DNA of 64,000 nucleotides from Cytobacillus luteolus. GTDB lineage: Bacteria > Bacillota > Bacilli > Bacillales > Bacillaceae_L. Below, in pieces: positions 33,458 to 43,460 of this stretch. Each line of letters begins with the position of its first letter. Positions within the stretch are counted from its first letter, which is position 1. Made by a program: the position numbers and the translations under genes. Under the pieces are notes generated by a model. That model did not search any database. It saw only the letters and a list, made by a program, of their open reading frames with translations, and had not been told where the DNA came from. The stretch covers positions 124,001 through 188,000 of the forward strand of contig NZ_JAGGKM010000006.1 of the NCBI RefSeq assembly GCF_017873715.1, written 5' to 3'.

Positions 33458-35866
33458 TTACGTTAGTTGCACCTTTGTATAATATGTTTCTTTTACAGTG
33501 TTATTTTCTACAGCTTCTTTCCATGGCTCAATGTAACGTTTTAATGATGTGTCCAATCTTTGATTTAACTCTTGTATCATCTCTTTGTTATCTAAGAGCT
33601 GTCTTACATGATCAAGTCCTACTCTTTCAATCCAATTAGATGTTCTTTCCAAATAGTTTGCATTTTCACGATAGTATTGAAGGAAAGCTCCTGTAATCTC
33701 CATTACTTCAGCTTTTGTTTTTACTGTACACAATAAGTCTCCAGCACGAAGATCTGTTCCACCATTACCAGCAATGTAAATCTCCCAACCACCATCGATA
33801 CCTACAAATCCAATATCTTTTATTCCAGCTTCGGCACAGTTACGAGGACATGCAGATACACCCATTTTAAATTTGTGCGGTGTATCAAGTCTTTCAAATT
33901 TCTTCTCAAGCTCTATTCCAAGACTCATAGAATCCTGTGTTCCAAATCGACAGTGCTGTGATCCGACACACGTCTTAACTGTTCGTAAAGTCTTTCCATA
34001 CGCATATCCTGAAGGCATATCGAGATCTTTCCATACACTGGTCAGGTCTTCTTTTTTCACTCCGAATAAACCAATTCGTTGACCGCCTGTCAGTTTCACA
34101 AGTGGGACATTATATTTCTCTGCTACCTCAGCAATTTTCTTTAAATCTTGTGCACTTGTTACCCCACCATACATTCTTGGAACAACAGAATAGGTGCCAT
34201 CCTTTTGAATATTTGCGTGCAATTTTTCATTTACTAACCTAGAGTTACGATCATCAATATACTCTTCTGGGAAAATCATACCTAAGAAATAATTCAGTGC
34301 TGGTCGGCACTTCGAACATCCTTCTTCATTTTTCCACCCAAGCACATACATAACTTCTTTAATTGTTGTTAATCCTTTTTCCTTTATTTCAGCTACAATC
34401 TCTTCTCGGCTATTTGTTGTACAGCCACAAAGTGATTTTTTTGTAGAGGTAGCCTTGAACTGATCGCCTAATGTGTGGGATAGGATATTAGAAATAAGTG
34501 GTTTACATCGTCCACAAGAACGTCCAGCATTCGTACAACCACCAACTTCTTCTACACTTGTTACACCCTGTTCCTTGACCGCCTGAACAATTGTCCCTTT
34601 TGTAACTACAGTACAGCCACATACAATCTCATCACTTGGCATTGTTGAAATATCGTCAGAAGTAGTAGTGCCTCCGTCTCCATTACTTAAAATGGCTACG
34701 CTCGTTAAGTTGCTGATATCTTCTTTCTTAGCAAGCATTCTAAATAGCTTTGTACTATCACTTGTATCACCATATAAAACGATACCTACGATTCGATTTT
34801 CTCGGATTAAAATCTTTTTATAGACTCCATCAAACTCGTTATGCATCTTTATTGATTTTGTAGAAGGATCATCTAAAATCTCTCCTGCTGAAAATAAGTC
34901 AATACCAGCAACCTTTAGTTGAGTTCCAGTAACTGAACCTTCATAAGGTTTTGTTGGTTTACCTGTAATACGTGCAGCGAGTACCTTTGCTTGTTCATAT
35001 AGTGGAGCAACTAGACCATACGTTACTTCTCTATGCTCAGCACACTCACCGACAGCAAAAATATTTTCACAATTTGTTTCCATAAAGTCATTTACAACAA
35101 TTCCTCTATTAACATATAACCCTGTTTCTTTCGCCAAGTTTGAATTAGGTACTATGCCAATGGCCATAACAACAAGATCTGCTTCTATACTTGTGCCATC
35201 TATAAACTTTAATCCTTCAACTCTTGTATTTCCTACTATCTCTACGGTTTGTTTGTTCATTAAAAACTTGATGCCTTGTTGTTCTAACTCTTTCTGCAGC
35301 ATGGTTGATGCAGCTGGGTCTAGCTGTTTCTCCATTAAATATGATGGTAAATGAACAACATGGACATCCATTCCTAAATCTAGTAGACCTCTAGCAGCTT
35401 CAAGTCCAAGTAGACCACCACCGATGACAACTGCTCGCTTATAGGCTGTAGAAGTTTCAAACATATCCTTGCAATCTTGTATTGTTCTAAATCCAATGAC
35501 CCCTTCTTTAGTAGCACCTGGTATAGGTAAGATAAACGGTTTTGAACCAGTTGCGATAATGAGCTCATCAAAATCAACCGTATGATTCTTTGAATGAACT
35601 TTATCCTCCTCTATCTTTAAAACTTCTTCTCCAGTTAAGAGGTTAATATTGTTCTCTTTATACCAATCCCAGTCATTCATAATGATACCTTGGAGCGTTG
35701 TCTTCCCTTGTAAAACATTTGATAATTGAATTCTATTGTAATTTGGATGCGGCTCTTCCCCAAAAATTGTAATATCATATTTATCAGGTGCTAGCTTAAT
35801 GATTTCCTCAATTGTTCTAACACCAGCCATTCCATTCCCAACTAAGACTAACTTTTTCTTGCTCAT
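33458..35866 (-). CDS. nasD: NAD(P)H nitrite reductase large subunit
   Basis: An 802-aa sirohaem enzyme reducing nitrite to ammonium. In order: FAD domain (VLVGNGMAGVRTIEEI), NAD domain (VVIGGGLLGLEAARGL), two BFD-type 2Fe-2S segments with CGCTVV...GRSCGRC and CGCTTN...EEGCSKC, then the sirohaem/4Fe-4S half with CVGSQHCRFG...SACPRNCAEAGI. All cluster cysteines are present. It heads nasD-nasE-nasF-sirB-sirC. Two Fnr boxes upstream suggest anaerobic induction, so the enzyme may serve nitrite ammonification as well as assimilation. Confidence 0.93.
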   Translation of the reverse strand: MSKKKLVLVGNGMAGVRTIEEIIKLAPDKYDITIFGEEPHPNYNRIQLSNVLQGKTTLQGIIMNDWDWYKENNINLLTGEEVLKIEEDKVHSKNHTVDFDELIIATGSKPFILPIPGATKEGVIGFRTIQDCKDMFETSTAYKRAVVIGGGLLGLEAARGLLDLGMDVHVVHLPSYLMEKQLDPAASTMLQKELEQQGIKFLMNKQTVEIVGNTRVEGLKFIDGTSIEADLVVMAIGIVPNSNLAKETGLYVNRGIVVNDFMETNCENIFAVGECAEHREVTYGLVAPLYEQAKVLAARITGKPTKPYEGSVTGTQLKVAGIDLFSAGEILDDPSTKSIKMHNEFDGVYKKILIRENRIVGIVLYGDTSDSTKLFRMLAKKEDISNLTSVAILSNGDGGTTTSDDISTMPSDEIVCGCTVVTKGTIVQAVKEQGVTSVEEVGGCTNAGRSCGRCKPLISNILSHTLGDQFKATSTKKSLCGCTTNSREEIVAEIKEKGLTTIKEVMYVLGWKNEEGCSKCRPALNYFLGMIFPEEYIDDRNSRLVNEKLHANIQKDGTYSVVPRMYGGVTSAQDLKKIAEVAEKYNVPLVKLTGGQRIGLFGVKKEDLTSVWKDLDMPSGYAYGKTLRTVKTCVGSQHCRFGTQDSMSLGIELEKKFERLDTPHKFKMGVSACPRNCAEAGIKDIGFVGIDGGWEIYIAGNGGTDLRAGDLLCTVKTKAEVMEITGAFLQYYRENANYLERTSNWIERVGLDHVRQLLDNKEMIQELNQRLDTSLKRYIEPWKEAVENNTVKETYYTKVQLT

Positions 35867-35921
35867 GTGTAGTCCTCCTATCGATGTTTGCTCATTATTT
35901 CACAAAACTGTTTATATTGAT

Positions 35922-35994
35922 ATTTTAAGATGGGAGCAAGCTTTATGGTGTGACATTTATCACAATTCAATCAGAATTTGTGAACACCTTCACA
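35922..35994 (-). promoter_or_regulatory. nasD promoter with two perfect Fnr boxes
   Basis: TGTGA-CATTTA-TCACA lies at 35949-35964 and TGTGA-ACACCT-TCACA at 35979-35994, exactly 30 bp apart. On the - strand a -10-like TAAAAT lies at 35927-35922. With a start near 35915, the nearer box is centred at about -41.5, the position of an Fnr-activated promoter. All of this is read from sequence; Fnr as the binding protein is inferred. Confidence 0.75.
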
Positions 35995-36015
35995 ATATTG
36001 ACGAAAAAAAAGACT

Positions 36016-37281
36016 TCATTTCGAAGACTCTTTTTGAATGGCTGGTAGTAACACAATTACTTCTGTTCCTACATTCTGCTCACTTTTATAGTCGATTTGC
36101 CCACCCATCGATTCAATAATCCTTAGAGAGACCGTTGTCCCTAATCCAGTCCCTTTATCTCTTGTTGTGTAAAATAATGTACCTATTCTAGATAGCTCTT
36201 CCTCACTCATCCCTTTTCCAGTATCACGAATAAGGATAAAAGCTTGCTCATTTTCTATTTTCAGGGTCACTGATACACATCCACCATCATTTGTTGCCTC
36301 AATGGCATTCTTAATAAGATTAATGAATGCTTGTTTAACTTGATTGCGATCTGTAATGACATAAATATCTTCTTCCAAAGAATACTCCAGATTCACCCCG
36401 TCTTTATTTGCAAGAGGTTCTAGCAATATCGATATATCTGTAAGTATTTCAGTAAGGTTACATTCCTCAATTTTTTCAAATTGCGGCTTAGCAAAATTTA
36501 AGTAATCATTAATAATTGATTCTGCCCGTCCAAGCTCACTTAATACCAAGGTGAGATACGTATGATTTTGCCCCTTTTCCTGTTTATGCATAAGCTGAAG
36601 AAATCCCTTTACTACTGTTAAGGGGTTTCTTACTTCATGAGCAATAGAAGCAGCAAGTTCCCCTAAAGTGTTTAGCTTTTCTGCTCTTGCTATTTCTTGT
36701 TTCATCAATTCATTTTCTATCATCGACTCATTAATTCGGGAAGCAATCCAGATTGATACTACCTGTATCGCTCCAAATATTAATACATTTTTAATAATGT
36801 CGTAGTTAACAGCAGATTCATCACCAGTTATCACTAAATGGGTACCTAGCATTGCTAGCATTACTAGCATTGGCCATACACCAACTAATACAGCCATCCT
36901 GATTCTTTTTTTCGCGGGATAACTCATAAACTTAAAAGAATATAAAAAGGGGACCATAACAGCTAATATCCCGCTAAGGTATCCAATAGGCAATGCATCT
37001 CCGCCAATATATGTTCTTACACCAAAATAGGCACATAAAACGATTACACTTGCCACTGGCCCTCCATATAAAGAGGCTAACACAAGCGGCACATAACGAA
37101 GATCCCAATATAGACCATAGGCTTCAAATGAAAAAAGCAAACAAAGGGTGACTGAAATTCCTTGTAACATACCACAAAAGTATGGAGACTTACCAAAACG
37201 CTTTTTTGCAAAGAAAAAATTATATATGAATATTGGCATTAAAATAATCAATACGTGTAGTAATAATTTTTCAACAAGCAT
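36016..37281 (-). CDS. kinB: KinB-like sensor histidine kinase
   Basis: A 421-aa membrane kinase: five to six N-terminal transmembrane segments of 5TM-5TMR_LYT type (about 1-190), a HisKA helix with SIAHEVRNPLTVVKGFLQL (His about 221), and an ATPase domain with NLIKNAIEA, DTGKGM and GTGLGTT. This layout and size match B. subtilis KinB (428 aa), which phosphorylates Spo0F to start sporulation. No response regulator is adjacent, as expected for a phosphorelay kinase. ATG 37281 is preferred over the upstream TTG 37302. Orthology is inferred from architecture. Confidence 0.78.
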   Translation of the reverse strand: MLVEKLLLHVLIILMPIFIYNFFFAKKRFGKSPYFCGMLQGISVTLCLLFSFEAYGLYWDLRYVPLVLASLYGGPVASVIVLCAYFGVRTYIGGDALPIGYLSGILAVMVPFLYSFKFMSYPAKKRIRMAVLVGVWPMLVMLAMLGTHLVITGDESAVNYDIIKNVLIFGAIQVVSIWIASRINESMIENELMKQEIARAEKLNTLGELAASIAHEVRNPLTVVKGFLQLMHKQEKGQNHTYLTLVLSELGRAESIINDYLNFAKPQFEKIEECNLTEILTDISILLEPLANKDGVNLEYSLEEDIYVITDRNQVKQAFINLIKNAIEATNDGGCVSVTLKIENEQAFILIRDTGKGMSEEELSRIGTLFYTTRDKGTGLGTTVSLRIIESMGGQIDYKSEQNVGTEVIVLLPAIQKESSK

Positions 37282-37380
37282 GATGGCGTACCCCCAGGGC
37301 AATTTAAGTATTACTTATAGATACGACAAAACTTGTCATTTCCCCTTTCTCTTCAGGGATATATGTGAGAATAAACTCAA

Positions 37381-37412
37381 AAAAGCTGTTGATTTTAGTC
37401 AACAGCTTTTTT
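37381..37412. terminator. Terminator between glnS and kinB
   Basis: AAAAGCTGTTGA (37381-37392) pairs perfectly with TCAACAGCTTTT (37399-37410), with T runs on both strands. It ends glnS transcription on the - strand. Confidence 0.9.
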
Positions 37413-37420
37413 ATCTGATA

Positions 37421-39076
37421 TTAAAGTTTAAATGAACTCTTTAAGCTTACAATCTGATTAAAAACGAGTTTTTCTTCAGTCGTATGCTTAGGGTCAACAT
37501 TGAAATAGCCATGTCTAAAGAATTGAAATTTATCTTGTGGCTTTGCATCTTTCATATTTGGTTCAACAAAGCCTTGAACAATTTCAAGCGAATTTGGATT
37601 AACATTATCCAAGAAGGATTCACCCTCACCTTGCTCTTCATCAAGAATTAAAGGCTCATAAATTCGATATTCGGCAGCGATTGCTTGAGTTGCCTCGACC
37701 CAGTGAAGTGTTCCTTTAACTTTACGTCCTGTAAATCCTGTACCACTCTTTGTCTCAGGATCATACGTACAACGAAGCTCTACCACATTGCCTTCATCGT
37801 CCTTGATAACTTCTTCACATTTTATAAAATAAGCATGCTTAAGTCTAACCTCGTTCCCTGGAAACAGTCGGAAGTACTTTTTAGGAGGATCCTCCATGAA
37901 GTCATCTTGTTCAATATAAATTTCTCTAGAGAATGGAATTTGACGAGTACCCATTTCCGGAACTTCTGGGTTAATTTCTGCATCAAGCATTTCAACCTGA
38001 TTTTCAGGATAATTCGTGATCACAACTTTTAATGGCTTTAAAACACCCATTGTACGTGGTGCTTTCAGTTTTAAATCTTCACGGATAAAGTGCTCCATCA
38101 TTTGAACATCTACTACACCATAGTTTTTTGCCACACCTGTTTCACGACAGAAATTACGAATAGATTCTGGTGTATAGCCTTTACGGCGAAGACCTGAGAT
38201 AGTTGGCATACGTGGGTCATCCCAGCCATCCACATACTTTTCATCAACTAATTGCTTTAGCTTACGCTTACTCATGACAGTGTTCGTTACATTCAAACGA
38301 GCAAATTCAATTTGCTGTGGTTTCGCATCCATTTCACAATGTTCAACAACCCAGTTGTATAATGGGCGTTGATCTTCAAACTCTAACGTACAAATAGAAT
38401 GAGTAATTCCTTCAATCGCATCCTCAAGTGGATGTGCATATGCGTACATAGGATAGATGCACCATTTATCACCAGTATTATGGTGAGTTGCATGTGAAAT
38501 ACGATAAATGACAGGATCTCTCAGGTTAATATTAGGAGAAGACATATCTATTTTTGCACGAAGTACTTTTTCTCCATTTTGGAACTCTCCGTTTTTCATG
38601 CGTTCGAACAAATCAAGATTTTCTTCAATACTACGGCTTCTTGAAGGACTCTCTTTCCCTGGCTCTTTTAGTGTCCCACGGTACTCACGGATTTCATCAA
38701 CTGATAAATCTTCAACGTATGCAAGACCTTTATTAATTAGAAGTACAGCGCGATCATACATTTCATCGAAATAGTTTGATGCGTAGTGGAGCTCCTCCCA
38801 CTCATATCCTAGCCATTTTACATCCTCTTTAATTGATTCAACGAATTCTACATCCTCTTTTAAAGGGTTCGTATCATCAAAACGAAGGTTTGTTTTCCCG
38901 TTAAATTCGTCAGCTAACCCGAAGTTTATTACGATTGATTTAGCGTGTCCAATATGTAAATATCCATTAGGTTCTGGTGGAAAACGTGTAATGATTTCTT
39001 TGTGTTTTCCGGATTTCAAGTCTTCAGTAATGATATTTTTTATGAAATTTGATGATGTTGTATTGTTTTCTTCCAT
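37421..39076 (-). CDS. glnS: Glutaminyl-tRNA synthetase
   Basis: A 551-aa class I synthetase that charges tRNA-Gln with glutamine. The HIGH region reads [16 protein letters not shown] (about 32-47). The KMSKS loop reads VMSKRKLK (about 268-275). GlnRS-typical NLRFDDTNP and [19 protein letters not shown] are present. It is a true GlnRS, not a GluRS. Many Bacillus make Gln-tRNA through GluRS and GatCAB instead, so its presence is notable. GAGGTCGG precedes the ATG. No T-box leader is visible; transcription is monocistronic. Confidence 0.93.
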   Translation of the reverse strand: MEENNTTSSNFIKNIITEDLKSGKHKEIITRFPPEPNGYLHIGHAKSIVINFGLADEFNGKTNLRFDDTNPLKEDVEFVESIKEDVKWLGYEWEELHYASNYFDEMYDRAVLLINKGLAYVEDLSVDEIREYRGTLKEPGKESPSRSRSIEENLDLFERMKNGEFQNGEKVLRAKIDMSSPNINLRDPVIYRISHATHHNTGDKWCIYPMYAYAHPLEDAIEGITHSICTLEFEDQRPLYNWVVEHCEMDAKPQQIEFARLNVTNTVMSKRKLKQLVDEKYVDGWDDPRMPTISGLRRKGYTPESIRNFCRETGVAKNYGVVDVQMMEHFIREDLKLKAPRTMGVLKPLKVVITNYPENQVEMLDAEINPEVPEMGTRQIPFSREIYIEQDDFMEDPPKKYFRLFPGNEVRLKHAYFIKCEEVIKDDEGNVVELRCTYDPETKSGTGFTGRKVKGTLHWVEATQAIAAEYRIYEPLILDEEQGEGESFLDNVNPNSLEIVQGFVEPNMKDAKPQDKFQFFRHGYFNVDPKHTTEEKLVFNQIVSLKSSFKL

Positions 39077-39228
39077 CCGACCTCAACCTTTCTCTAGCCT
39101 ACATTGTCAAAACCAATTTAATAATAGTAGTTATATCATAAAAATTAAGATATATCTATGCTGAGCATAAATTTCGCCTATACTCTCACTTTTTCCATGA
39201 TAGGTGGGGAATAAACGTTTTAATTAAC

Positions 39229-39257
39229 GCAAAAAAGACCTTTACTACTGTAGGTCT
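39229..39257 (-). terminator. Terminator downstream of the ZIP transporter and repeat
   Basis: On the - strand AGACCT and AGGTCT enclose a 10-nt loop, followed by T6. It lies upstream of glnS and isolates it from the transporter transcript. The rest of 39077-39228 shows no gene. Confidence 0.8.
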
Positions 39258-39305
39258 CATTGAACTATGTTTATTAGCTCCTGGCTATCACTTTGTAAAT
39301 CGACC

Positions 39306-39430
39306 GTTCCTTTCCACTGCAGGCACTTGCTTTCCGCGTGGAGGATTGCGAGCCTCCTCGGCTTTGCCTGCGGGGTCTCACCGGATGTTCCTCTACTTCC
39401 CGCAGGAGTCAAGTGCCTTCCGTTCCAATA
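39306..39430. repeat. Structured intergenic repeat element with nested inverted repeats
   Basis: A GC-richer block with GGCACTTG (39322-39329) and CAAGTGCC (39410-39417) as outer arms. Inside are CCTGCGGG/CCCGCAGG (8 bp) and GGAGG/CCTCC stems. The flanks CTTTCCACTGCAGGCACTTG and GTGCCTTCCGTTCCAAT recall a short repeat widely scattered in Bacillaceae genomes (from memory). No coding frame. Confidence 0.6.
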
Positions 39431-39489
39431 CACTCTAGCTTAATAATGTTGTTGATACACTTTTCTAAAAAAATAGAGCTTTTTCTCCT

Positions 39490-40218
39490 TCACCCAAAGT
39501 AAGTCAAAATCAGTGAACATAGTAGTCCACTAGCCGAGATGAATCCGACGATGGGGCCTCCTTCTTCAAAGGCTTCTGGAAGCATGGTTGAGGATACCAT
39601 TGTTATGATTCCTCCGGCGGCGAAGGCTCCGATGGTTGTGACTAGCCATGTCGAAGCAGGGTCAATGAGTATATAGCCTAGTAGCGAACTTAGAGAGGCT
39701 AGGACCATCACAACAGACCATAAGAGTAAGATTTTCTTTTTTGAGTATCCGTCCTTTTTTAATCCGATGCTACTTGATAGGCCTTCAGGAAAATTGCTGA
39801 TGAAAATGGCTATAATAATTAGCCAGCTTACGGAATGATGTTCTATTAGGCTAACTCCGATAATCACTGATTCAGGTATTGCGTCAATGATTGTCCCTAT
39901 GAAAATAGCCATTCCTGAATGGCCTCTGGGGCTCGTTTTGGAACGTTTCCGTTCGTGGCCACCTTTTTTCATAATCATTAATTCTGCAAGAATAAAAATA
40001 GTGGCACCCGCTAAAAAGCCAAGTGATGGATAAAGTATTCCACCTTCTTTGACTGCATCAGTGAGCAATTCAAAGGTTGCCGCACCGATTAATACCCCTG
40101 TTCCATAAGCCATTACAAAGGCTGAGACTTTATTGGGGATGTTTTTGAAGATACCTAGTAATGCACCAAGTACGAGGGATGACCCCGCAATGGCTCCCCA
40201 CATAGCTGCCTGTAACAT
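39490..40218 (-). CDS. ZIP-family divalent metal transporter
   Basis: A 242-aa membrane protein with eight or so helices, of the ZIP (ZupT-like) family that imports zinc and other divalent metals. Conserved metal-site motifs are GTIIDAIPESVIIG (helix IV) and ISNFPEGLSSS (helix V). A short charged loop KKGGHERKRSKTSPRGHSG lies before them. GAGGAGCGG precedes the ATG. Direction and metal are not decided by sequence. Confidence 0.85.
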   Translation of the reverse strand: MLQAAMWGAIAGSSLVLGALLGIFKNIPNKVSAFVMAYGTGVLIGAATFELLTDAVKEGGILYPSLGFLAGATIFILAELMIMKKGGHERKRSKTSPRGHSGMAIFIGTIIDAIPESVIIGVSLIEHHSVSWLIIIAIFISNFPEGLSSSIGLKKDGYSKKKILLLWSVVMVLASLSSLLGYILIDPASTWLVTTIGAFAAGGIITMVSSTMLPEAFEEGGPIVGFISASGLLCSLILTYFG

Positions 40219-40293
40219 TTGTACCGCTCCTCTACTATTTCCTGATATATAATTTATCCATTTTATTAGATATCAGTAGTAGAGTTTGTAAAA

Positions 40294-40926
40294 TTATTTA
40301 ACCAATGAATGTTTAAAGGCATAGATGACAGCCTGTGTGCGGTCCTGAACCTCAAGCTTGCCTAGTATATTGCTTACGTGTACTTTTACGGTTTTTAGGG
40401 CAATGAATAATTCGTCTCCAATTTCTTGGTTTGTTTTACCTTGTGTCATTAATAGGAGTATTTCCATTTCGCGGTTTGTAAGTTGTTCATGCAGAGCGGT
40501 TGGTTCTTTTTTTCGCATTTTCATCATCATTTTTCCCGTTACTTCAGGCTCTAGTACAGATTGGCCTTGATAGGTTGAACGGACTGCATTTGCAATTTCA
40601 CTTGCCTTAGAGGTTTTTAACATATAGCTCGTTGCACCAGCTTCAAGGGCAGGATATACTTTTTCATCATCTAAAAAGCTCGTTACAATGATTATTTTTG
40701 CATCTGGCCAGCTTTCAATAATTTGCTTAGTAGCCTCTATCCCATCCATTTCGGTCATGACTAAATCCATTAAAATCACGTCTGGCCTTAGTTCAAGAGC
40801 TAATTTCACACCTTCACGACCATTGGATGCCTCTCCAACCACTTCTATATCTGATTGTGCACTGAGGTAGGCAGATATCCCAATCCTCACCATTTCATGA
40901 TCATCAACGAATACCACTCTTATCAA
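40294..40926 (-). CDS. liaR: LiaR response regulator
   Basis: A 210-aa NarL/FixJ-type regulator. The receiver has DDHEMVRIG (Asp8-Asp9), phospho-Asp in VILMDLVM (about 54) and Lys in YMLKTSKA. The C-terminal LuxR-type helix-turn-helix is [20 protein letters not shown] followed by [17 protein letters not shown]. In Bacillus LiaR activates liaIH upon lipid-II-cycle damage (bacitracin, daptomycin). It overlaps liaS by 4 nt and is last in the operon. Confidence 0.9.
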   Translation of the reverse strand: MIRVVFVDDHEMVRIGISAYLSAQSDIEVVGEASNGREGVKLALELRPDVILMDLVMTEMDGIEATKQIIESWPDAKIIIVTSFLDDEKVYPALEAGATSYMLKTSKASEIANAVRSTYQGQSVLEPEVTGKMMMKMRKKEPTALHEQLTNREMEILLLMTQGKTNQEIGDELFIALKTVKVHVSNILGKLEVQDRTQAVIYAFKHSLVK

Positions 40927-41966
40927 TGTCCTTCACCCTCAATCCTTATCATCGGCACCTTCACCTCAAGACGGGTGCCTTTATCTTTTACGCTAACTAC
41001 TTTTAACGTCCCACCAATCTCTAGAGCACGTTCATACATATTTTGCATACCATAAGAGCCTGACTTAGACTGTTCTACATCGAAACCTTTACCGTCATCA
41101 ACAACCCTTAGGATTGCCATGCCATCTCTCATGATAAGAATCACTTCTAGATTTGAAGCTTTTGCATGCCGTAAAGTGTTTGAAACAGATTCCTGCAAAA
41201 TGCGAAAAAGATGATCTTCCACACCTTTGTCTAGTTGTGTATCTTCTATCTTCCATGTAATCCCCATTGTTACTTTTTGAGAAAGTTCTGTAAGTAGTTC
41301 CTTCATTCCTTCTTGAAGAGATTTACCCTTTAATGCCACTGGACGAAGATGCAATAATAATGCACGCATTTCTAATTGTGATTGATGAATCATTTCTTCT
41401 ACCATCTTAAGTCTTTTCGTTTCCGCACTATCAGGGTCCGTTTTAGTTTCTGTTATTGCTGACATGACCATTGATGCAGCGAATAACTGTTGACTTACAG
41501 AATCGTGAAGCTCTCTTGCAAGTCGATTTCGCTCTTGTGAGACAATCTCTTGAATTCGCTTCTCTTGCTCTTCTGCTTTTACATTTGCTAGCTTTTGAGA
41601 TGATTTAACTTGTTCAAGCATTTGTCTATTAATCTTCTTCACTTGATTGAAGATTTGATCTAGCTCTTCATCCTGATGCAATTCATCAATTTCAATTTGT
41701 TTCCCTTGTTCGACTTCTACTAATTTATTTGAAATGGATCGTAATTGATTTCTCCATAACATCCCTGTTATGAAACCAAACATTAAGCCTATTAAGATGC
41801 TAATACTTGGTGCAAAGATAACAAACGGTACGTCCATGACCTTTCGATTCCATAAATCTCCCCAATCTGTTAATGGAAAGGCAGTTAGGAACACTCCTGA
41901 GGTTGTAACAAGCAAAATAATTGAGATAAAAACCGATATCACTAATTGCTTTTGAATTAAACTCAT
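40923..41966 (-). CDS. liaS: LiaS sensor histidine kinase
   Basis: A 347-aa NarX-type kinase with two N-terminal membrane helices and a very short extracytoplasmic loop, a HAMP-like coiled coil, then a HisKA_3 box [19 protein letters not shown] (His about 153) and an ATPase domain ([24 protein letters not shown]). This is an intramembrane-sensing kinase. It is held inactive by LiaF and phosphorylates LiaR. Overlaps both neighbours by 4 nt. Confidence 0.9.
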   Translation of the reverse strand: MSLIQKQLVISVFISIILLVTTSGVFLTAFPLTDWGDLWNRKVMDVPFVIFAPSISILIGLMFGFITGMLWRNQLRSISNKLVEVEQGKQIEIDELHQDEELDQIFNQVKKINRQMLEQVKSSQKLANVKAEEQEKRIQEIVSQERNRLARELHDSVSQQLFAASMVMSAITETKTDPDSAETKRLKMVEEMIHQSQLEMRALLLHLRPVALKGKSLQEGMKELLTELSQKVTMGITWKIEDTQLDKGVEDHLFRILQESVSNTLRHAKASNLEVILIMRDGMAILRVVDDGKGFDVEQSKSGSYGMQNMYERALEIGGTLKVVSVKDKGTRLEVKVPMIRIEGEGH

Positions 41967-42700
41967 ACTCGCTTCACCTCTAAATTTCCAATTAGAAATG
42001 AGGTGACTATTTTAATTTTTTGTTCAGAACCCTTATAATCTTCTGTTTGATAGGACAAGACTTGATTAAATACTCGACGTTCTTCATGTTGAAAAATAGT
42101 AGTTGATCCAGTAATGACTGAGTGGTAGACACTTGCCTCCATTTCATAAGGAATTAAGATTTCCACATTTCCTACAAAGTTTCGAATGGAGATAATCGAT
42201 TCTCCCTTTGGTAGAACAGTATTACTTAAATCAATGGTTGTATCACCAATACCTGTCTGTATATTAATATCGTTCCATTCATAAACATGGTCCGATGTTT
42301 TTTGGCGACCGATAAAAACATTGTCAAAAAGACTTTTCGTCTTAATAATTGGCTCCTCTGTAACTAACGCAGTTGTTGCCTCCTCAATCTCAGGCTTAAT
42401 AACAGCTGGATTTTTCTTTGATTGAAAATATTGAAGAACAAAATACAAGATAATTCCTATTAATATAAATTTAACAGTCATCATGTTTGCTATTGTAAAA
42501 AATAAACTAATACATCCTATCCAAAAGACTAATTTTCCAAATGTTCCTTTGAACTTTTTTCTACCAAGGTAGATTAAAACTCCCGATACAAATCCCGAAA
42601 AAATAACTCCACTATTAAAAAAGGTAACCTCAATAAACAGGACTACAAGCCCGATCATCGATAACCGACTAATATAATCTGTTTTTTTGTGATTTGACAT
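41963..42700 (-). CDS. liaF: LiaF, membrane inhibitor of LiaS
   Basis: A 245-aa protein with four N-terminal membrane helices and a soluble C-terminal domain with repeated beta strands (NIQTGIGDTTIDLSNTVLP, GESIISIRNFVGNVEILIPY), typical of the LiaF/VraT family. It keeps LiaS silent without envelope stress. GGAGG precedes the ATG. It lies between liaH and liaS; liaG is missing from its usual place before liaF. Confidence 0.88.
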   Translation of the reverse strand: MSNHKKTDYISRLSMIGLVVLFIEVTFFNSGVIFSGFVSGVLIYLGRKKFKGTFGKLVFWIGCISLFFTIANMMTVKFILIGIILYFVLQYFQSKKNPAVIKPEIEEATTALVTEEPIIKTKSLFDNVFIGRQKTSDHVYEWNDINIQTGIGDTTIDLSNTVLPKGESIISIRNFVGNVEILIPYEMEASVYHSVITGSTTIFQHEERRVFNQVLSYQTEDYKGSEQKIKIVTSFLIGNLEVKRV

Positions 42701-42785
42701 CTAAGGCTACCTCCTTTCTTTTGCTCATTTATTATGTTCTAAAAAGGCGCAGTTCCCCACGCCTCTTAAGAATACCATGTTTTGG

Positions 42786-43430
42786 TTATGAAATAGTAAT
42801 AGATTCTTCTTTTTTCATTTCTTTTTCTAGCTGGGCAATACGTGAGTCAATTGTGTTTCGATAGTAAGCCGAATTCACTTGTTGCTCCAGTCTATCTAAG
42901 TAGCTTTCCATTTCATTAAAGCTAGCTTCTGATTTGTTTGTATGGCTAGTAGTATCTAAAACCTGGTTCATTTTATAATGTGCTCTCGCCATATTTTCAC
43001 GGCCCATTAGTTCCATTCGTTTAATATACATGTCCTTTAATTTGTGTTTCATTTCTTCATATTTTTTCTCAAGCTCTAATAGATGTTGCGTGGCACCTGC
43101 TAATGATTCCTTTAAACGCGAAGTGCGTTCTTCATATTGAACTTGTTCCTGATAGGCAAACTCATAAAGCTCTGTTTCTCCTGCTTTCGTAGCGATTTCA
43201 GCTTGGTACTTACGTTTCTCTGCTAATTTACTTGCTTCTGTATATTCGCGAGTAAATTCATCCTTTAATAAATGCTGACGTTCAACAAGCTTACGAACTT
43301 TCTCTACTTCTTGCTCACATTGACGAAGATATTGATTTAAAACTGAGATTGGATTTTTTTGCTCCTTTTGGTCTAAAACCTCATGTAAATCTGCTGCGAT
43401 AGTGTTTTTAATACGATTGAATAATCCCAT
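42786..43430 (-). CDS. liaH: LiaH, PspA/Vipp1-family envelope-stress protein
   Basis: A 214-aa coiled-coil protein: MGLFNRIKNTIAADLHEVLD at the N terminus and long heptad-rich helices to about 190. It forms large rings recruited to the membrane by LiaI to shield it under antibiotic stress. It is the main target of LiaR. Ribosome site GGAGAG. Second gene of the operon. Confidence 0.88.
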   Translation of the reverse strand: MGLFNRIKNTIAADLHEVLDQKEQKNPISVLNQYLRQCEQEVEKVRKLVERQHLLKDEFTREYTEASKLAEKRKYQAEIATKAGETELYEFAYQEQVQYEERTSRLKESLAGATQHLLELEKKYEEMKHKLKDMYIKRMELMGRENMARAHYKMNQVLDTTSHTNKSEASFNEMESYLDRLEQQVNSAYYRNTIDSRIAQLEKEMKKEESITIS

Positions 43431-43460
43431 TCTAATCTCTCCTTTAATTTGTGTAGTTTT

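Noticed and set aside
39077-39300. T-box riboswitch before glnS
   Set aside because: No AGGGTGG-type T-box sequence or specifier loop; the hairpin at 39229-39257 is a plain terminator of the upstream unit.
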